Part shown: positions 1 through 8,503 of the stretch, in pieces
Layout of the letters: each line of letters starts with the position of its first letter
Numbering within the stretch: the stretch's first letter is position 1
Assembly: GCA_039583705.1 (NCBI GenBank)
Contig: JAVKSM010000002.1
Coordinates: forward strand, 1-63,176
DNA from: JAVKSM01 sp039583705
GTDB taxonomy: Bacteria; Actinomycetota; Actinomycetes; Mycobacteriales; Pseudonocardiaceae
Direction: 5' to 3'
DNA length: 63,176 nucleotides
Notes under the pieces: model-generated
Databases searched by the model: none
What the model was told of the DNA's origin: nothing
The model's input: the letters and a program-made list of their open reading frames with translations, nothing else
Position numbers and translations under genes: made by a program

Positions 1-2
1 CG

Positions 3-137
3 GATCCATCGCCGGGCTTGTCGATGGGAGCGTTTGATCCGCAACTGGGTGCGGCGGCGCGAGCGGCGCACCTGTCAGCGGAGTTGTCGGTCGAACGTCC
101 GGAACGGATCGCCCCACCAACAGGCCCACCGCCGTAG
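3..137 (+). CDS. 3' end of an unidentified gene (partial)
   Basis: The first 44 codons readable in frame 3 end at a TAG and look coding (acidic/alanine-rich helix followed by a proline-rich tail, ending PPTGPPP). The start lies left of the window. No family is recognised. It could also be a chance open frame, since the region beyond it is accessory in character. Confidence 0.3.
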   Translation, partial: DPSPGLSMGAFDPQLGAAARAAHLSAELSVERPERIAPPTGPPP

Positions 138-162
138 CGGATCCCACAACCGCTGGACTCAG

Positions 163-483
163 TCACCGGCCCGCTGCCAGAATCCGGACCACGGTAAGCG
201 CCGCTTCGGGGACGCCGTCGTCGCGCAACCAGCGGCAGTAGACGAACGCGCAGTGACTGTTGTCCGCCCGCAGGTAGACATGAGCCTGGTCGTCACGGCA
301 GTGCGGGTGGTTGATCTCCAACATGCCCTCGAAGCCGCCCTCGATACCACTGCCCCGCACCGGCCAGGCATCTCCGGCCGCCTCCCGGTTCACCCGCACG
401 TAGACCGGGTCAATGCCGTAGCTTCCAGGCGGGTGAATGACCTGCACACCCCGCTGCCCGTCAGACTGCCGCGCTTTCACCAC
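163..483 (-). CDS. Hypothetical protein, ~106 aa
   Basis: The frame has balanced codon use (GTC, CTG, CGG, GAC) and a non-repetitive protein with several His, Cys and Trp residues (for example NSHCAFVYCRWLRDDG near residues 78-92). This argues for a real gene rather than a shadow of an opposite-strand frame. The GTG at 483 is the assumed start and has only a weak upstream GGGCGG-like purine stretch. I do not recognise the family. The 290 bases between it and the next gene (484-772) show no convincing frame. Confidence 0.45.
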   Translation of the reverse strand: MVKARQSDGQRGVQVIHPPGSYGIDPVYVRVNREAAGDAWPVRGSGIEGGFEGMLEINHPHCRDDQAHVYLRADNSHCAFVYCRWLRDDGVPEAALTVVRILAAGR

Positions 484-772
484 TCACCGCCCGACCCTCA
501 GCTTCGTGGACCACGGCGAGGCCGGAGGCGTACGAGGGATTGGCCCCCCGGCCCCGCCGTGAAGCTCACATCTGCCGTCTGGTGCAAGTCGGGTTGCTTG
601 CTTCTCGTTACCAGTCGCCACATGCCTCAGTTTCGGACGGTTCCCGGCCAGCCGAAATGTCCTGCCGTAGAACCTGCGCTGCCGTTGCGTCGCACCAGCG
701 TTGCACTGGCGTAGTACCTGTAAGCGATTGGCTCCCACTATCGCGAGTGAGTGCTACGCACCCCGCCAAGGC

Positions 773-1285
773 TTATTCGCTGGTGGCGGCGGGAGCGTTT
801 TCGTGTGAGTGCCGTTGTCGCCAGACAGTGCAGCGTCGAACATAATCGGCGAGATGATGCTGGGAAAAATACTGGGGATCCCACGATCCGGCCGAAACTG
901 CCGGGCTGTCAAAGCAAACGTAGGCGAGCGCTCGGTGACCACCAACGAGGTTCAGTTGGCGCAGTTCGTAGAGGTCAGCTTCGAAGGCGTCGATGACGTT
1001 CCAATCATCCCGGGTGAGGCCGGTGATGAGGAGACCTGCGGCTGATTCATCAGTTGCAATCAGCAGCCCTGGGTAAACCACATGAGGCAGGGCAACGATG
1101 CGCCAGCCGTCCGCGTGCGCGGCAGTGGTGGTGGGAACGCGTCCTAGGAGGGCATGCAGGACTTCAGGAAAGAGAAGGGTGCCGTAGACGAACAGCGGGA
1201 TCTCGTTGAGGTCCTCCGATAGCCGGTCCAGCCGGCCAGAGGGCTTCGAGGTCGCTGGGTGTGAGCGGGTCGCGGTATGCGGCAC
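773..1285 (-). CDS. Gamma-glutamylcyclotransferase (AIG2)-like protein
   Basis: The product carries the AIG2/GGCT signature: a beta strand ending in LFVYGTLL (substrate-loop YGTL motif, residues ~32-38) and a downstream FEADLY segment supplying the acidic residue expected for cyclotransferase chemistry. Family members convert gamma-glutamyl amines or peptides to 5-oxoproline, or act as related cyclotransferases; the substrate here is unknown. Domain size (~135 aa) fits the family. From the ATG at 1285 the gene overlaps the end of the upstream peptidase gene by 122 bases. No ATG/GTG/TTG start was found between that ATG and the YGTL motif, so the long overlap is probably genuine. It is the third gene of an XRE - peptidase - GGCT operon. 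Confidence 0.75.
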   Translation of the reverse strand: MPHTATRSHPATSKPSGRLDRLSEDLNEIPLFVYGTLLFPEVLHALLGRVPTTTAAHADGWRIVALPHVVYPGLLIATDESAAGLLITGLTRDDWNVIDAFEADLYELRQLNLVGGHRALAYVCFDSPAVSAGSWDPQYFSQHHLADYVRRCTVWRQRHSHENAPAATSE

Positions 1286-2366
1286 GGAGTGCCTCCTGGG
1301 CGCTGACCGTAGTACCGCGGTCAGCGAGCGCGACGAACCAGTCCAGCCCTGCGGGGTAGGACCACAGGTAGGAGCGGAGCAAGGGGTTGGTTCCTCGGTC
1401 GGTCAGGAGGTCGGCGATCCGATCATCGCTCCAGTAGGGTACACGGGCATGTGCGTGCGTGGCGCACTCGTCGACCGTTGCGCCTGAGTTGATCGCCAGG
1501 TGGAGTTCGGCGAGGACGAGCTGGACGTAGTGGTCGAGGCGTACCCTCGCGACGAGGGCGCGGTCGCCTGCTGCGGCGAAAAGGGGTAGGGCCTGGGCAA
1601 GGCCTTCGAGCAGAACCTGGTGCGGTGCGTGGACTGACAGCAGACGGAGCCAGGGGACGTCATCGGTTGCACACCGGGCGGCCAGGCTGGCGCTCTGCAG
1701 TGCGTGACCGAGGACTTCGTGTAGTGCGAACTGCCGGGCACGTACGTTGGTGAAGTGTGCGTGTCGAAGGTTGAGCCGCAGCCGGGCGCGCGAGCCCGCG
1801 CCATCCAACCAGTAGGACCAGTAGGCGTCGACGTTCGTTGACTCGACGGACAATTCGTATTCAGCAGTCGAGGCGGTAATTTTACGGACGGTTGGTTCAA
1901 ATTCTACCACAGCCTGTCGGATCATATCAGGTACGATATCTGGATCTAATCGTCCCTCGACTTCCTCCAGATCGGCCTCGGCCTGGGGGCCCCACCCGAT
2001 GCCAAGTTCGCCAAGATTTCGCTGCGCGAGGGCGCCAACGTTGCTGACGTACTCGGGCGCCCAGCCGTTCGCCGGGCAGCCTTGGGTTTCCTGGATGTAG
2101 TGATCGAGAGGCCAGCGTTCCCCCATAAGCGCGCGAAGATACGCCATGTGGGCAGCGGTGGTCGCGGCGATCCAGTCATCGCCTTCCTCGCTCGACAGCC
2201 GACACAGATCAGAGAGTTCACCGAGGACGCTCAAGCGGCTTGATGCTGGAGTGATCTCCGCAGTCTGGAGGTGACAATCGTAATCGATGATCGGAGAGGC
2301 ACCACGATTGGTCTCGTGTAGGTTCCACGCCCGAAGGATGGTTTCGACGCGGTCACGCACCCTCAC
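1164..2366 (-). CDS. Putative zinc metallopeptidase with HExxxH motif
   Basis: A 400-residue soluble protein with one clear catalytic-type motif, HEVLGH, near residue 216, followed by a helix (ALQSASLAA). The spacing HExxxH resembles DUF1704/MATCAP-type peptidases rather than ordinary HExxH proteases. A third ligand might be in the EGLAQALPLF helix about 40 residues later, though I cannot fix it. No signal peptide or membrane segment is visible, so it should be cytoplasmic. The ATG at 2366 overlaps the stop of the upstream XRE regulator by 14 bases, indicating translational coupling. Pairing with an XRE regulator recalls ImmA-type regulator/protease pairs, but the sequence is not an ImmA protein. 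Function is inferred from the motif only. Confidence 0.6.
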   Translation of the reverse strand: MRVRDRVETILRAWNLHETNRGASPIIDYDCHLQTAEITPASSRLSVLGELSDLCRLSSEEGDDWIAATTAAHMAYLRALMGERWPLDHYIQETQGCPANGWAPEYVSNVGALAQRNLGELGIGWGPQAEADLEEVEGRLDPDIVPDMIRQAVVEFEPTVRKITASTAEYELSVESTNVDAYWSYWLDGAGSRARLRLNLRHAHFTNVRARQFALHEVLGHALQSASLAARCATDDVPWLRLLSVHAPHQVLLEGLAQALPLFAAAGDRALVARVRLDHYVQLVLAELHLAINSGATVDECATHAHARVPYWSDDRIADLLTDRGTNPLLRSYLWSYPAGLDWFVALADRGTTVSAQEALRAAYRDPLTPSDLEALWPAGPAIGGPQRDPAVRLRHPSLS

Positions 2367-3342
2367 GGCGAACTTCCCACCGAAGGGTCATCGCCTGGTT
2401 TGGCATAAGATAGTCACGGATGAGCGTGATGACCACAGCGTCGCCGTCGTAGTCCCAGATCAGGTCTTCGGTTGCTGAATTTTCCGCGCCGTCTGGATGC
2501 TCCTCCGTTGCGGTGCAGTTGATCAACTGCTGTACGCCATAGTGTCGAAGGTTGATCGCCAGGTGCCTGGTGTATCGCGGCAGTGATTGACGCCAGTAGT
2601 GATCATTAAGAAACTGTCCGCCCTTGCAGGTGTAAGCGACAGTTGCCGACTCTCCCGGCTGGACAGCGGGTGAGATCTGGCAACCGAACTTGGCAAGGTG
2701 AGCTGTGTCGTGGACACGCAGAATGCTGAGATGCCGTTGACTCCCACTGGTCGGCTCGATGACAATCGGGCCGTCCGTGTTTTCGAACCACACTTCCCGA
2801 GCCAGCCGCGTAAGTGGCCGGGCGCTCATGTTGAAGAGATCATGTCGATACGTTACGCTCGCCCAACCATCCGGCGCGATGTCGATTTCTACCCGTAGGT
2901 GCAATTCGACGATGTTACCGACCAGGCCGGATAGTTGCTGAGCTTCTTCTGGTGACAACCCCAAAGGCCTCTCGATTACGGACATCTGCGCTAGCCGCTG
3001 TTCCGCCTGCAGAGAGGTCGACACGATAGAGGCGCCGTTTCCTACCCGCTTCACTATTCGTGTTTGAGCGTATTCATTACTACTAGTAGTTTCGGTCTCA
3101 CTTCCGCCCGTTACCAGGACTTCAAACCTGTCCTGCGCTTCCCGGCTCGCCTTCTCTAAAGCTGTGTCAAGGATCGCTTGCGTCTCGGGACGTGGCTGGA
3201 TATTGCGTCCACCCGCCTCCCATTTGGAAACCGCGCGAGGACTAATCCCGAGGCGTGCGGCAAAGTCCCGGACGCTCGCCCGTAATGCTGTGCGCAACGC
3301 CCGAGCCTCATAACCGGACCATGTTTGAACTGCCCTGACCAC
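2353..3342 (-). CDS. XRE-family transcriptional regulator with a C-terminal sensor-like domain
   Basis: Residues ~12-60 form a Cro/C1 helix-turn-helix: the DFAARLGISPRAVSKWEAGG stretch is a textbook XRE recognition unit. The C-terminal ~200 residues form a beta-rich domain of no family I recognise (conserved-looking Trp and Tyr residues, one CKGG). I start at the GTG at 3342 because a GAGGAAGGA ribosome site lies about 8 bases upstream and the HTH begins shortly after; the open frame runs further upstream but has shadow-like composition. It is first in a three-gene operon with a metallopeptidase and a GGCT-like enzyme and probably controls it. Confidence 0.75.
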   Translation of the reverse strand: MVRAVQTWSGYEARALRTALRASVRDFAARLGISPRAVSKWEAGGRNIQPRPETQAILDTALEKASREAQDRFEVLVTGGSETETTSSNEYAQTRIVKRVGNGASIVSTSLQAEQRLAQMSVIERPLGLSPEEAQQLSGLVGNIVELHLRVEIDIAPDGWASVTYRHDLFNMSARPLTRLAREVWFENTDGPIVIEPTSGSQRHLSILRVHDTAHLAKFGCQISPAVQPGESATVAYTCKGGQFLNDHYWRQSLPRYTRHLAINLRHYGVQQLINCTATEEHPDGAENSATEDLIWDYDGDAVVITLIRDYLMPNQAMTLRWEVRREGA

Positions 3343-3757
3343 CCCTGTGGTTCCTTCCTCGATCTGGAGGCGACAGTCTACGGCATCGAACTGACTGATC
3401 CGGGGAGACGGTTGGTCGGGATCACTCCCACAGAGGAGATGGGCGGCCCGGCGAGTCGCTGTGGTCGAGGTCCGCGGCGCATGCGTACCGCGCTTGGCGG
3501 GCGCGGCGCGGGCGAGCAGCGCCACCAGGTGCGCCAGCGCCACCAGCGTGGCCGGCGGGACTGCAGCCAGATGGCGATCAGCCACCCGGCTACGGCAGGC
3601 AGTAGGCTGACCCGGGCGTGACCGGTGACGTTCGCACCATGTGCGCACCTGCGAGGCCCCTGAGAAAGGTCATCTTCTCGCAGGTCTACTTGCGGGCAGC
3701 GGGCGTGGACACCACCAGCCGGCGGGGGCGGCTACCCGATGAGGTGCGGGGTAGCTG
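3343..3757. other. Intergenic / decayed region without a supportable gene
   Basis: No frame here has convincing coding character on either strand. An inverted repeat pairs CCTGCGAG at 3648-3655 with CTCGCAGG at 3677-3684 and could form a hairpin. A short frame starting at 3640 stops after 34 codons. The region probably contains the promoter of the leftward XRE operon. Confidence 0.4.
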
Positions 3758-3957
3758 GTGACGTCCATTCGCCGGGAAGTGGGCGCCAACCGCCGGGTGA
3801 TCTCCCTCTACGTCAATACGCTGGTCGATGCCGGCCTAGTAGGCGTGGACCGGATCTGCGAAGCCCCGGCCCGAGGAAGGCTGGCCCGGGACCTCCCCGG
3901 CGCCGCGGCCCTTCCCGTGTACCTGGTCGTCCGCGCCCGCAGCCGTCGTGACCGATC
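3758..3957 (+). pseudogene. Remnant with a possible winged-helix segment
   Basis: The frame from the GTG at 3758 begins with a segment resembling a helix-turn-helix (VGANRRVISLYVNTLVDAG) and then degrades into Pro/Arg-rich sequence that runs into the methyltransferase remnant in another frame. The first ~45 codons look like protein sequence; the rest does not. I take it to be a truncated DNA-binding protein gene of unknown family. Confidence 0.3.
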
Positions 3958-3969
3958 CCACCCGGACGC

Positions 3970-4405
3970 CCCCGTCAGGCACGGCTGGGCGCCGATGCGG
4001 ACCGGGAGCGGCTCCGGGTCACCTTCGGCCGGGCCGCCGAGCTGTACCAACGGGCCCGCCCGACCACCCGGACTACCTGTTCGAGGAGCTGATCGCCGCG
4101 GCCGGCCTGCGACCCGGCCAGCATCTCCCGGAGATCGGCTGTGCCACCGGCAAGGCAACCCTCCCGCTGGCTCAGCGTGGGTTTCGGATCACCTGCGGCG
4201 AGCTCGGCCCCGAGCTCGCCGCTGCCGCCCGGCGCAACCTCGCCGACCTCGACGTGGAGGTGATCGAGGGACGCTTCGAGGACTGGGCTTCCGAGGCGCA
4301 CTTCCGACCTGGGGTTCGCCGCTACCGCCTGGCACTGGGTCGACCCGGCAATGCGATACCGCAAGGCATGGAAGCACAAGCGCTGAAAGGTTTGCATTGT
4401 GTGGG
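3970..4405 (+). pseudogene. Frameshifted SAM-dependent methyltransferase
   Basis: Three frames must be joined to read a class I methyltransferase. The first gives RERLRVTFGRAAELYQRARP. A one-base deletion near 4060 (an expected extra g in cccggaccac) moves to the frame giving DYLFEELIAAAGL and then the SAM-binding motif I EIGCATGKATLPLAQRG. A second shift near 4305 moves to a frame ending AWHWVDPAMRYRKAW. The C-terminal third is missing. It resembles the small methyltransferases whose N-terminus reads FGRAAELYxRARPxYP. Two independent frameshifts plus truncation make it a dead gene. Confidence 0.75.
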
Positions 4406-4414
4406 GCTGGGGCA

Positions 4415-5386
4415 CTAGCTGGGAGAATGGACCATACCGAGATCATTGAGCCCACCCGAGGGGTCCGTGCCATGCGGGAAGCCCAAGCCGCGTGGGGTGC
4501 GTAAGGGCCAGTAGGCAACGGCGAGCAGGATCAGCAGCGGCCCGCTGTTGGGATCGGTGCTTTGCCCGGTGAGGATCCCGCCGAAGTTCTCACCGATCAC
4601 CCAGTACGCGGCGCCGACCAGCATGGCCAGCACCAGGGTGGCGCGGCTTAGCGGTGGGGGCGCGAACACGCCGAGCGCGATGATCCCCAGAACGACCGCC
4701 GAGCCCACCGCGAACGTCTGGCCTGCACCCGCCAGCCCGCTGGCGACGGTGTGGTCCAGGCTGGCCAGCCCGCTCGGTTCGCCCGGGGCGAGCCCGGCGA
4801 TGGCGTCGTGGGGACCGTCAGCGGCCCGGTTGGCCGGCTGCACGGCGAAGTAGGCCAGGCTGCCCCAGAGCAGCAACCACAGCAGTCGGGCCGCGGTGTC
4901 GCCGAGCGGGTTGGTCGCGACCACCGAACCCTGACCTGGAAGGTGCTGCTGTTCGTGGTGGGCGGGGGGCCACAGCAGCACCGCGGCTAACGCATAGAGA
5001 ACGACCGCACCAGGGGCGCCGGTGAGCGGGTTCGCGCCACCTGTCAACATGGCGCCGAATCCTTCCCCCAACCACCACACCCCCAGCGACCACACCACAG
5101 ACGCGACCAAGGCTAGTTTGACGGTGCGCCGCCACAATAACCCCACCGCCAGGAGCAACTGCACGGTGGCGAACACCGCATTGGTGACCACAGTATGATC
5201 GACGACCAGCCCCACCGACCAGGTGATCGATTCAGCGACTGGCGTCGGGTTATCCTGCGCCGTGGAAGCCAAAGTCTGAGTGGCGAAGGCGCTGGAGAAC
5301 ATGTAAGGCTGATACTGCAACGCGGCGTCGAGCAGCCATATCACCCCGAGGGTGAGCTGCAACCCTCGCCGAAGGCCACTCACCAT
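4415..5386 (-). CDS. Integral membrane protein with internal duplication
   Basis: A 323-residue polytopic protein with about eight to nine hydrophobic segments. Two related motifs show an internal duplication: GEGFGAMLTGGANPLTGAPG near residue 108 and GENFGGILTGQSTDPNSGP near residue 270, each followed by a membrane helix ending in a Trp-Pro pair. The start ATG at 5386 has a GGGAGGG site eight bases upstream. I know similar unnamed actinobacterial membrane proteins but no function. The C-terminus runs to 4415, next to the methyltransferase pseudogene on the other strand. Confidence 0.75.
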   Translation of the reverse strand: MVSGLRRGLQLTLGVIWLLDAALQYQPYMFSSAFATQTLASTAQDNPTPVAESITWSVGLVVDHTVVTNAVFATVQLLLAVGLLWRRTVKLALVASVVWSLGVWWLGEGFGAMLTGGANPLTGAPGAVVLYALAAVLLWPPAHHEQQHLPGQGSVVATNPLGDTAARLLWLLLWGSLAYFAVQPANRAADGPHDAIAGLAPGEPSGLASLDHTVASGLAGAGQTFAVGSAVVLGIIALGVFAPPPLSRATLVLAMLVGAAYWVIGENFGGILTGQSTDPNSGPLLILLAVAYWPLRTPRGLGFPHGTDPSGGLNDLGMVHSPS

Positions 5387-5833
5387 CGCCCGCCCTCCCG
5401 GTCAGCCTACACTCCCGGGTCCCCGCCTCACCGCGACCCCAGCCGTTCATTAGTTCGGATCGCGTGGGTGGCTGGTTCCCGCCGCCGCGACGTTTGCGTC
5501 GGGTGGTCGTCGCCTCGGTCGGCCCCACCCGGTGCCGGTGAGCCCCGAGTGCCGGGCGGGCGAGGGCACCGGGAAGCCCCTTGATTGCTGTGGTCGTGGG
5601 ATCCAGGCGGGAAGGCTGGCTCCGGACAGCCACGTGTCGTATTCAACTTCACGATCACGCCTGGGAGGATCGTCGCAATGACATCCTCGCCGACCCCGAG
5701 CGCTGCCAGCTCGACCTGACGGTCCTCAACGACCGACACGCCAAGCCGGCTATGGGCGTGAGGCCCCCCAAACGGGCGAGCGGCGGATGGATGGGCAAGG
5801 CTCGGTACGCGTGCCGGGTTGGAGGGAGGAGCG
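5387..5833. other. Gene-poor gap with a possible coding fragment
   Basis: No intact gene is visible. On the minus strand about 45 codons around 5640-5765 read like protein (VEDRQVELAALGVGEDVIAT) but lack a recognisable start or family and break off on both sides. I regard this as a gene fragment in an accessory, decaying region. Confidence 0.3.
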
Positions 5834-6345
5834 GTGCGAATCGACGTGGCACAGGCGCGGTCGGCGCTACAGGGCGCCGCGCGCCGGACGTCCGACCTGC
5901 TCGGCTCACTGGACGACGGCGACCTGCCGGTGAAGGGTCTGACCTGGACGGTAGGGGAGGTCGGCGCCCACCTCGTGGTCGCGCTGCAGGCGTTCACCGA
6001 GGCCGTCACGGGTTCCTTCGACGCGGTGTCGCCCCACATCTCCGACACCGTGGCCTTCCCCGACCGGCTCTCGCGGGTCACCGCCGGCACGCTCGCGCTG
6101 GTACCCGAGCGCCACACTGGCACGCTGGCCGGGCTGGTGCGCCAGGCGGGCACCAGGCCTTCCTGGCGGCGACCGCGGGGCAGTCGCCCGACGAACCTGT
6201 CCTTACTCCCTGGTACGCGCCCCACACGCTTCACTCCCTGGTACGCCCCACAGGCTTCGCTGAGCCTCGCGACGGCCACCTGTCTGCTGGTCGGGGAGCA
6301 GGTCGTCCACGGCTACGACATTGGGCGGACGGCCAGAGCACGGCG
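5834..6345 (+). pseudogene. Broken maleylpyruvate-isomerase (DinB-like, mycothiol-type) family gene
   Basis: The GTG at 5834 opens a four-helix-bundle domain typical of mycothiol-dependent maleylpyruvate isomerase relatives: LLGSLDDGDLPVKGLTWTV followed by GEVGAHLVVALQ with the metal-ligand-type histidine. Around 6150 the reading moves one frame (GHQAFLAATAGQSPDEPVL) and then returns to the first frame for TCLLVGEQVVHGYDIGR. A near-perfect tandem duplication of about 26 bases at ~6206-6258 (tccctggtacg...cccaca, twice) lies at the second switch. Downstream (6346-6579) is a GC-rich, Asp/Ala-codon-repeat stretch (GCGGCCGACGACGCG-like units) with no natural C-terminus. Confidence 0.65.
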
Positions 6346-6579
6346 CCGCTCGACCGGGGTGGCGTCATCCGCGGCCGACCACCACGGCGCCCAGCGACGG
6401 GGCGGCCGACGACGCGGCGACCAGCGACGCGGCCGACGACGCGACGGCCAACAACGTGACCGTGGACGAGAACCCGGCAACCCGCGTGGCCCGCACCCGG
6501 CCCGGGGTGGCCCGACCGCGTGCGGGAAGGCGACGATGAGGGTCCCCACCCGCTCGACAAGAGATGAAGGAGGTCACGT

Positions 6580-7980
6580 ATGGCCGGTGGCAGCGGCGGC
6601 AACGCGGCGGACCTGTTGGTGATCTTCGGCATCACTGGGGATCTGGCCCGCAAGATGACGTTCCGCTCACTGTACCGGCTGGAGCGTCGCAAGCTTCTCG
6701 ACTGTCCGGTCTTGGGCGTGGCCGTTGACGACCTGTCCGTCGACCAGTTGGCCGAGCATGCCCGCAAGGCGATCGGCGACTCTGGTGAGAAGGTCGAGGA
6801 CGAGGTCTTCGACCGCTTGGCACGGCGGTTGGCCTACGTACCGGGTGATGTCATGGACGACGCGCTCTACCGCCGGCTCGCCGAGCGGATCGGTCGTCGT
6901 CACCGGCCGCTGTACTACCTGGAGATGCCCCCGTCGCTGTTCGGCCCGATCGTCGGACACCTCGGCGACGCCGGACTTGTCGAGCACGCACGCGTCGCCG
7001 TCGAGAAGCCGTTCGGACATGACCTCAGCTCGGCGCGCGAGCTGGACACCCGGTTGCACAACGTGCTGCGGGAGGACCAGATCCTGCGCGTGGACCACTT
7101 CCTGGGCAAGGAACCCGTCATCGAGCTGGAATACCTGCGGTTCGCCAACCTGGCGCTCGCGGAGGTGTGGGACCGCAAGAGCGTGTCCTGCGTCCAGATC
7201 ACGATGGCCGAAGACTTCGGCGTCGAGGATCGCGGCGGGTTCTACGATGCGGTCGGTGCGTTGCGTGACGTCGTCCAGAACCACCTGCTGCAGGTGCTCG
7301 GACTGGTCGCGATGGAGCCACCGGCCGGCGCCGGCGCCGATGAGCTGCGGGACAAGAAGGCCGAGGTGTTCCGGGCGATGCCAGCGGCCGACCCGCGGCA
7401 CTGCGTGCGGGGCCAGTACGACGGTTACACCGACGTGCCCGGGGTCGCGAACTCCTCGACCACCGAGACGTTCGTCGCGCTGCGCCTGGAAATCGACAAC
7501 TGGCGCTGGGCCGGAGTCCCGATCTTCCTGCGGGCCGGCAAGGCGCTGCCGGAACGGGTCACCGAGATCCGGCTGTTCCTGCGCCGGACGCCACGGCTGG
7601 CCTTCCTGCCCACACCGACACAGGTCGAACCCAACCAGATCGTGCTGCGGATCGACCCCGACCCGGGCCTGCGGTTGCAGATAGCCGCGAAGTCCGCTGA
7701 CTCGTGGCGGACCGTGCACCTGGACACCTCGTTCACCCAGGAACTCGGCGAACCCTTGGAACCGTACGAGCGGCTCCTGTATAGCGGGCTCATCGGCGAC
7801 CACCAACTCTTCGCCCGTGAGGACAGCGTCGAGGAAACCTGGCGCATCGTACAGCCGCTGCTCGACCACCCGTCGGAGATCCAGCCGTATCAGCGCGGAT
7901 CGTGGGGGCCGAGCGCGGCGGAGTCACTGGTCCGGGGCCATCACCGCTGGCAGCGCCCCTGGCTGGGCGACCGACGTTGA
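6580..7980 (+). CDS. zwf: Glucose-6-phosphate 1-dehydrogenase
   Basis: Catalyses NADP+-dependent oxidation of glucose 6-phosphate to 6-phosphogluconolactone, the entry step of the oxidative pentose phosphate pathway. The N-terminal Rossmann nucleotide site reads VIFGITGDLARK (residues ~14-25). EKPFGHDLSSARELD and the active-site signature LRVDHFLGKE (~residues 172-181, with the catalytic His) are intact. Length (466 aa) is normal to slightly short. The ATG has a near-perfect AAGGAGGT site eight bases upstream. No opcA, tal or tkt gene is adjacent, which suggests an accessory copy rather than the housekeeping operon. The next gene is ppa, 30 bases downstream. Confidence 0.95.
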   Translation: MAGGSGGNAADLLVIFGITGDLARKMTFRSLYRLERRKLLDCPVLGVAVDDLSVDQLAEHARKAIGDSGEKVEDEVFDRLARRLAYVPGDVMDDALYRRLAERIGRRHRPLYYLEMPPSLFGPIVGHLGDAGLVEHARVAVEKPFGHDLSSARELDTRLHNVLREDQILRVDHFLGKEPVIELEYLRFANLALAEVWDRKSVSCVQITMAEDFGVEDRGGFYDAVGALRDVVQNHLLQVLGLVAMEPPAGAGADELRDKKAEVFRAMPAADPRHCVRGQYDGYTDVPGVANSSTTETFVALRLEIDNWRWAGVPIFLRAGKALPERVTEIRLFLRRTPRLAFLPTPTQVEPNQIVLRIDPDPGLRLQIAAKSADSWRTVHLDTSFTQELGEPLEPYERLLYSGLIGDHQLFAREDSVEETWRIVQPLLDHPSEIQPYQRGSWGPSAAESLVRGHHRWQRPWLGDRR

Positions 7981-8010
7981 CGCGACCGACATGGACATGG
8001 AGGGACGGAG

Positions 8011-8499
8011 ATGGAGTTCGACGTCGTGGTCGAGATCCCCAAGGGGCACCGCAACAAGTACGAGGTGGATCACGAGACCGGCCGGATCCGGTTGGACCGC
8101 ACGTTGTTCACCGCGACGTCCTACCCGGCCGATTACGGCTTCATCGAGGACACCCTCGGTCAGGACGGCGACCCATTGGACGCGATCGTGCTGGTGGACG
8201 AGCCCACCTTCCCCGGCTGCGTCATCCGGTGTCGCCCGATCGGCATGCTGTGCATGGTCGACGAACACGGCCAGGACGACAAGGTGCTGTGCGTCCCGGC
8301 CGGCGATACGCGCAAGGAGCATCTGCGCGACGTGTTTGACGTCGCCGAGTTCGACCGACTGGAAATCCAGCACTTCTTCGAGGTCTACAAGGCCCTCGAA
8401 CCGGGCAAGGGCGTCAAGGGCGGCACGGCGTGGGTGGGCCGTGGGCAGGCGGAGGCGGAGATCGAGGACGCCCGCCGCCGTCTCGCCGAGCACCCGTGA
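8011..8499 (+). CDS. ppa: Inorganic pyrophosphatase (family I, soluble)
   Basis: Hydrolyses pyrophosphate to two phosphates, pulling biosynthetic reactions forward in the cytoplasm. The family I metal-binding signature DGDPLDAIVLVDEPTFPG is intact at residues ~54-71, as are KYEVD near the N-terminus and the DIHHFF-like IQHFFEVYKALEPGK near residue 115. Its 162 residues are standard for bacterial hexameric enzymes. It follows zwf with a 30-base gap and a GGAGGGACGGAG site, so the two are probably cotranscribed. It ends four bases from the convergent alternative-oxidase-like gene. Confidence 0.95.
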   Translation: MEFDVVVEIPKGHRNKYEVDHETGRIRLDRTLFTATSYPADYGFIEDTLGQDGDPLDAIVLVDEPTFPGCVIRCRPIGMLCMVDEHGQDDKVLCVPAGDTRKEHLRDVFDVAEFDRLEIQHFFEVYKALEPGKGVKGGTAWVGRGQAEAEIEDARRRLAEHP

Positions 8500-8503
8500 G
8501 GTG

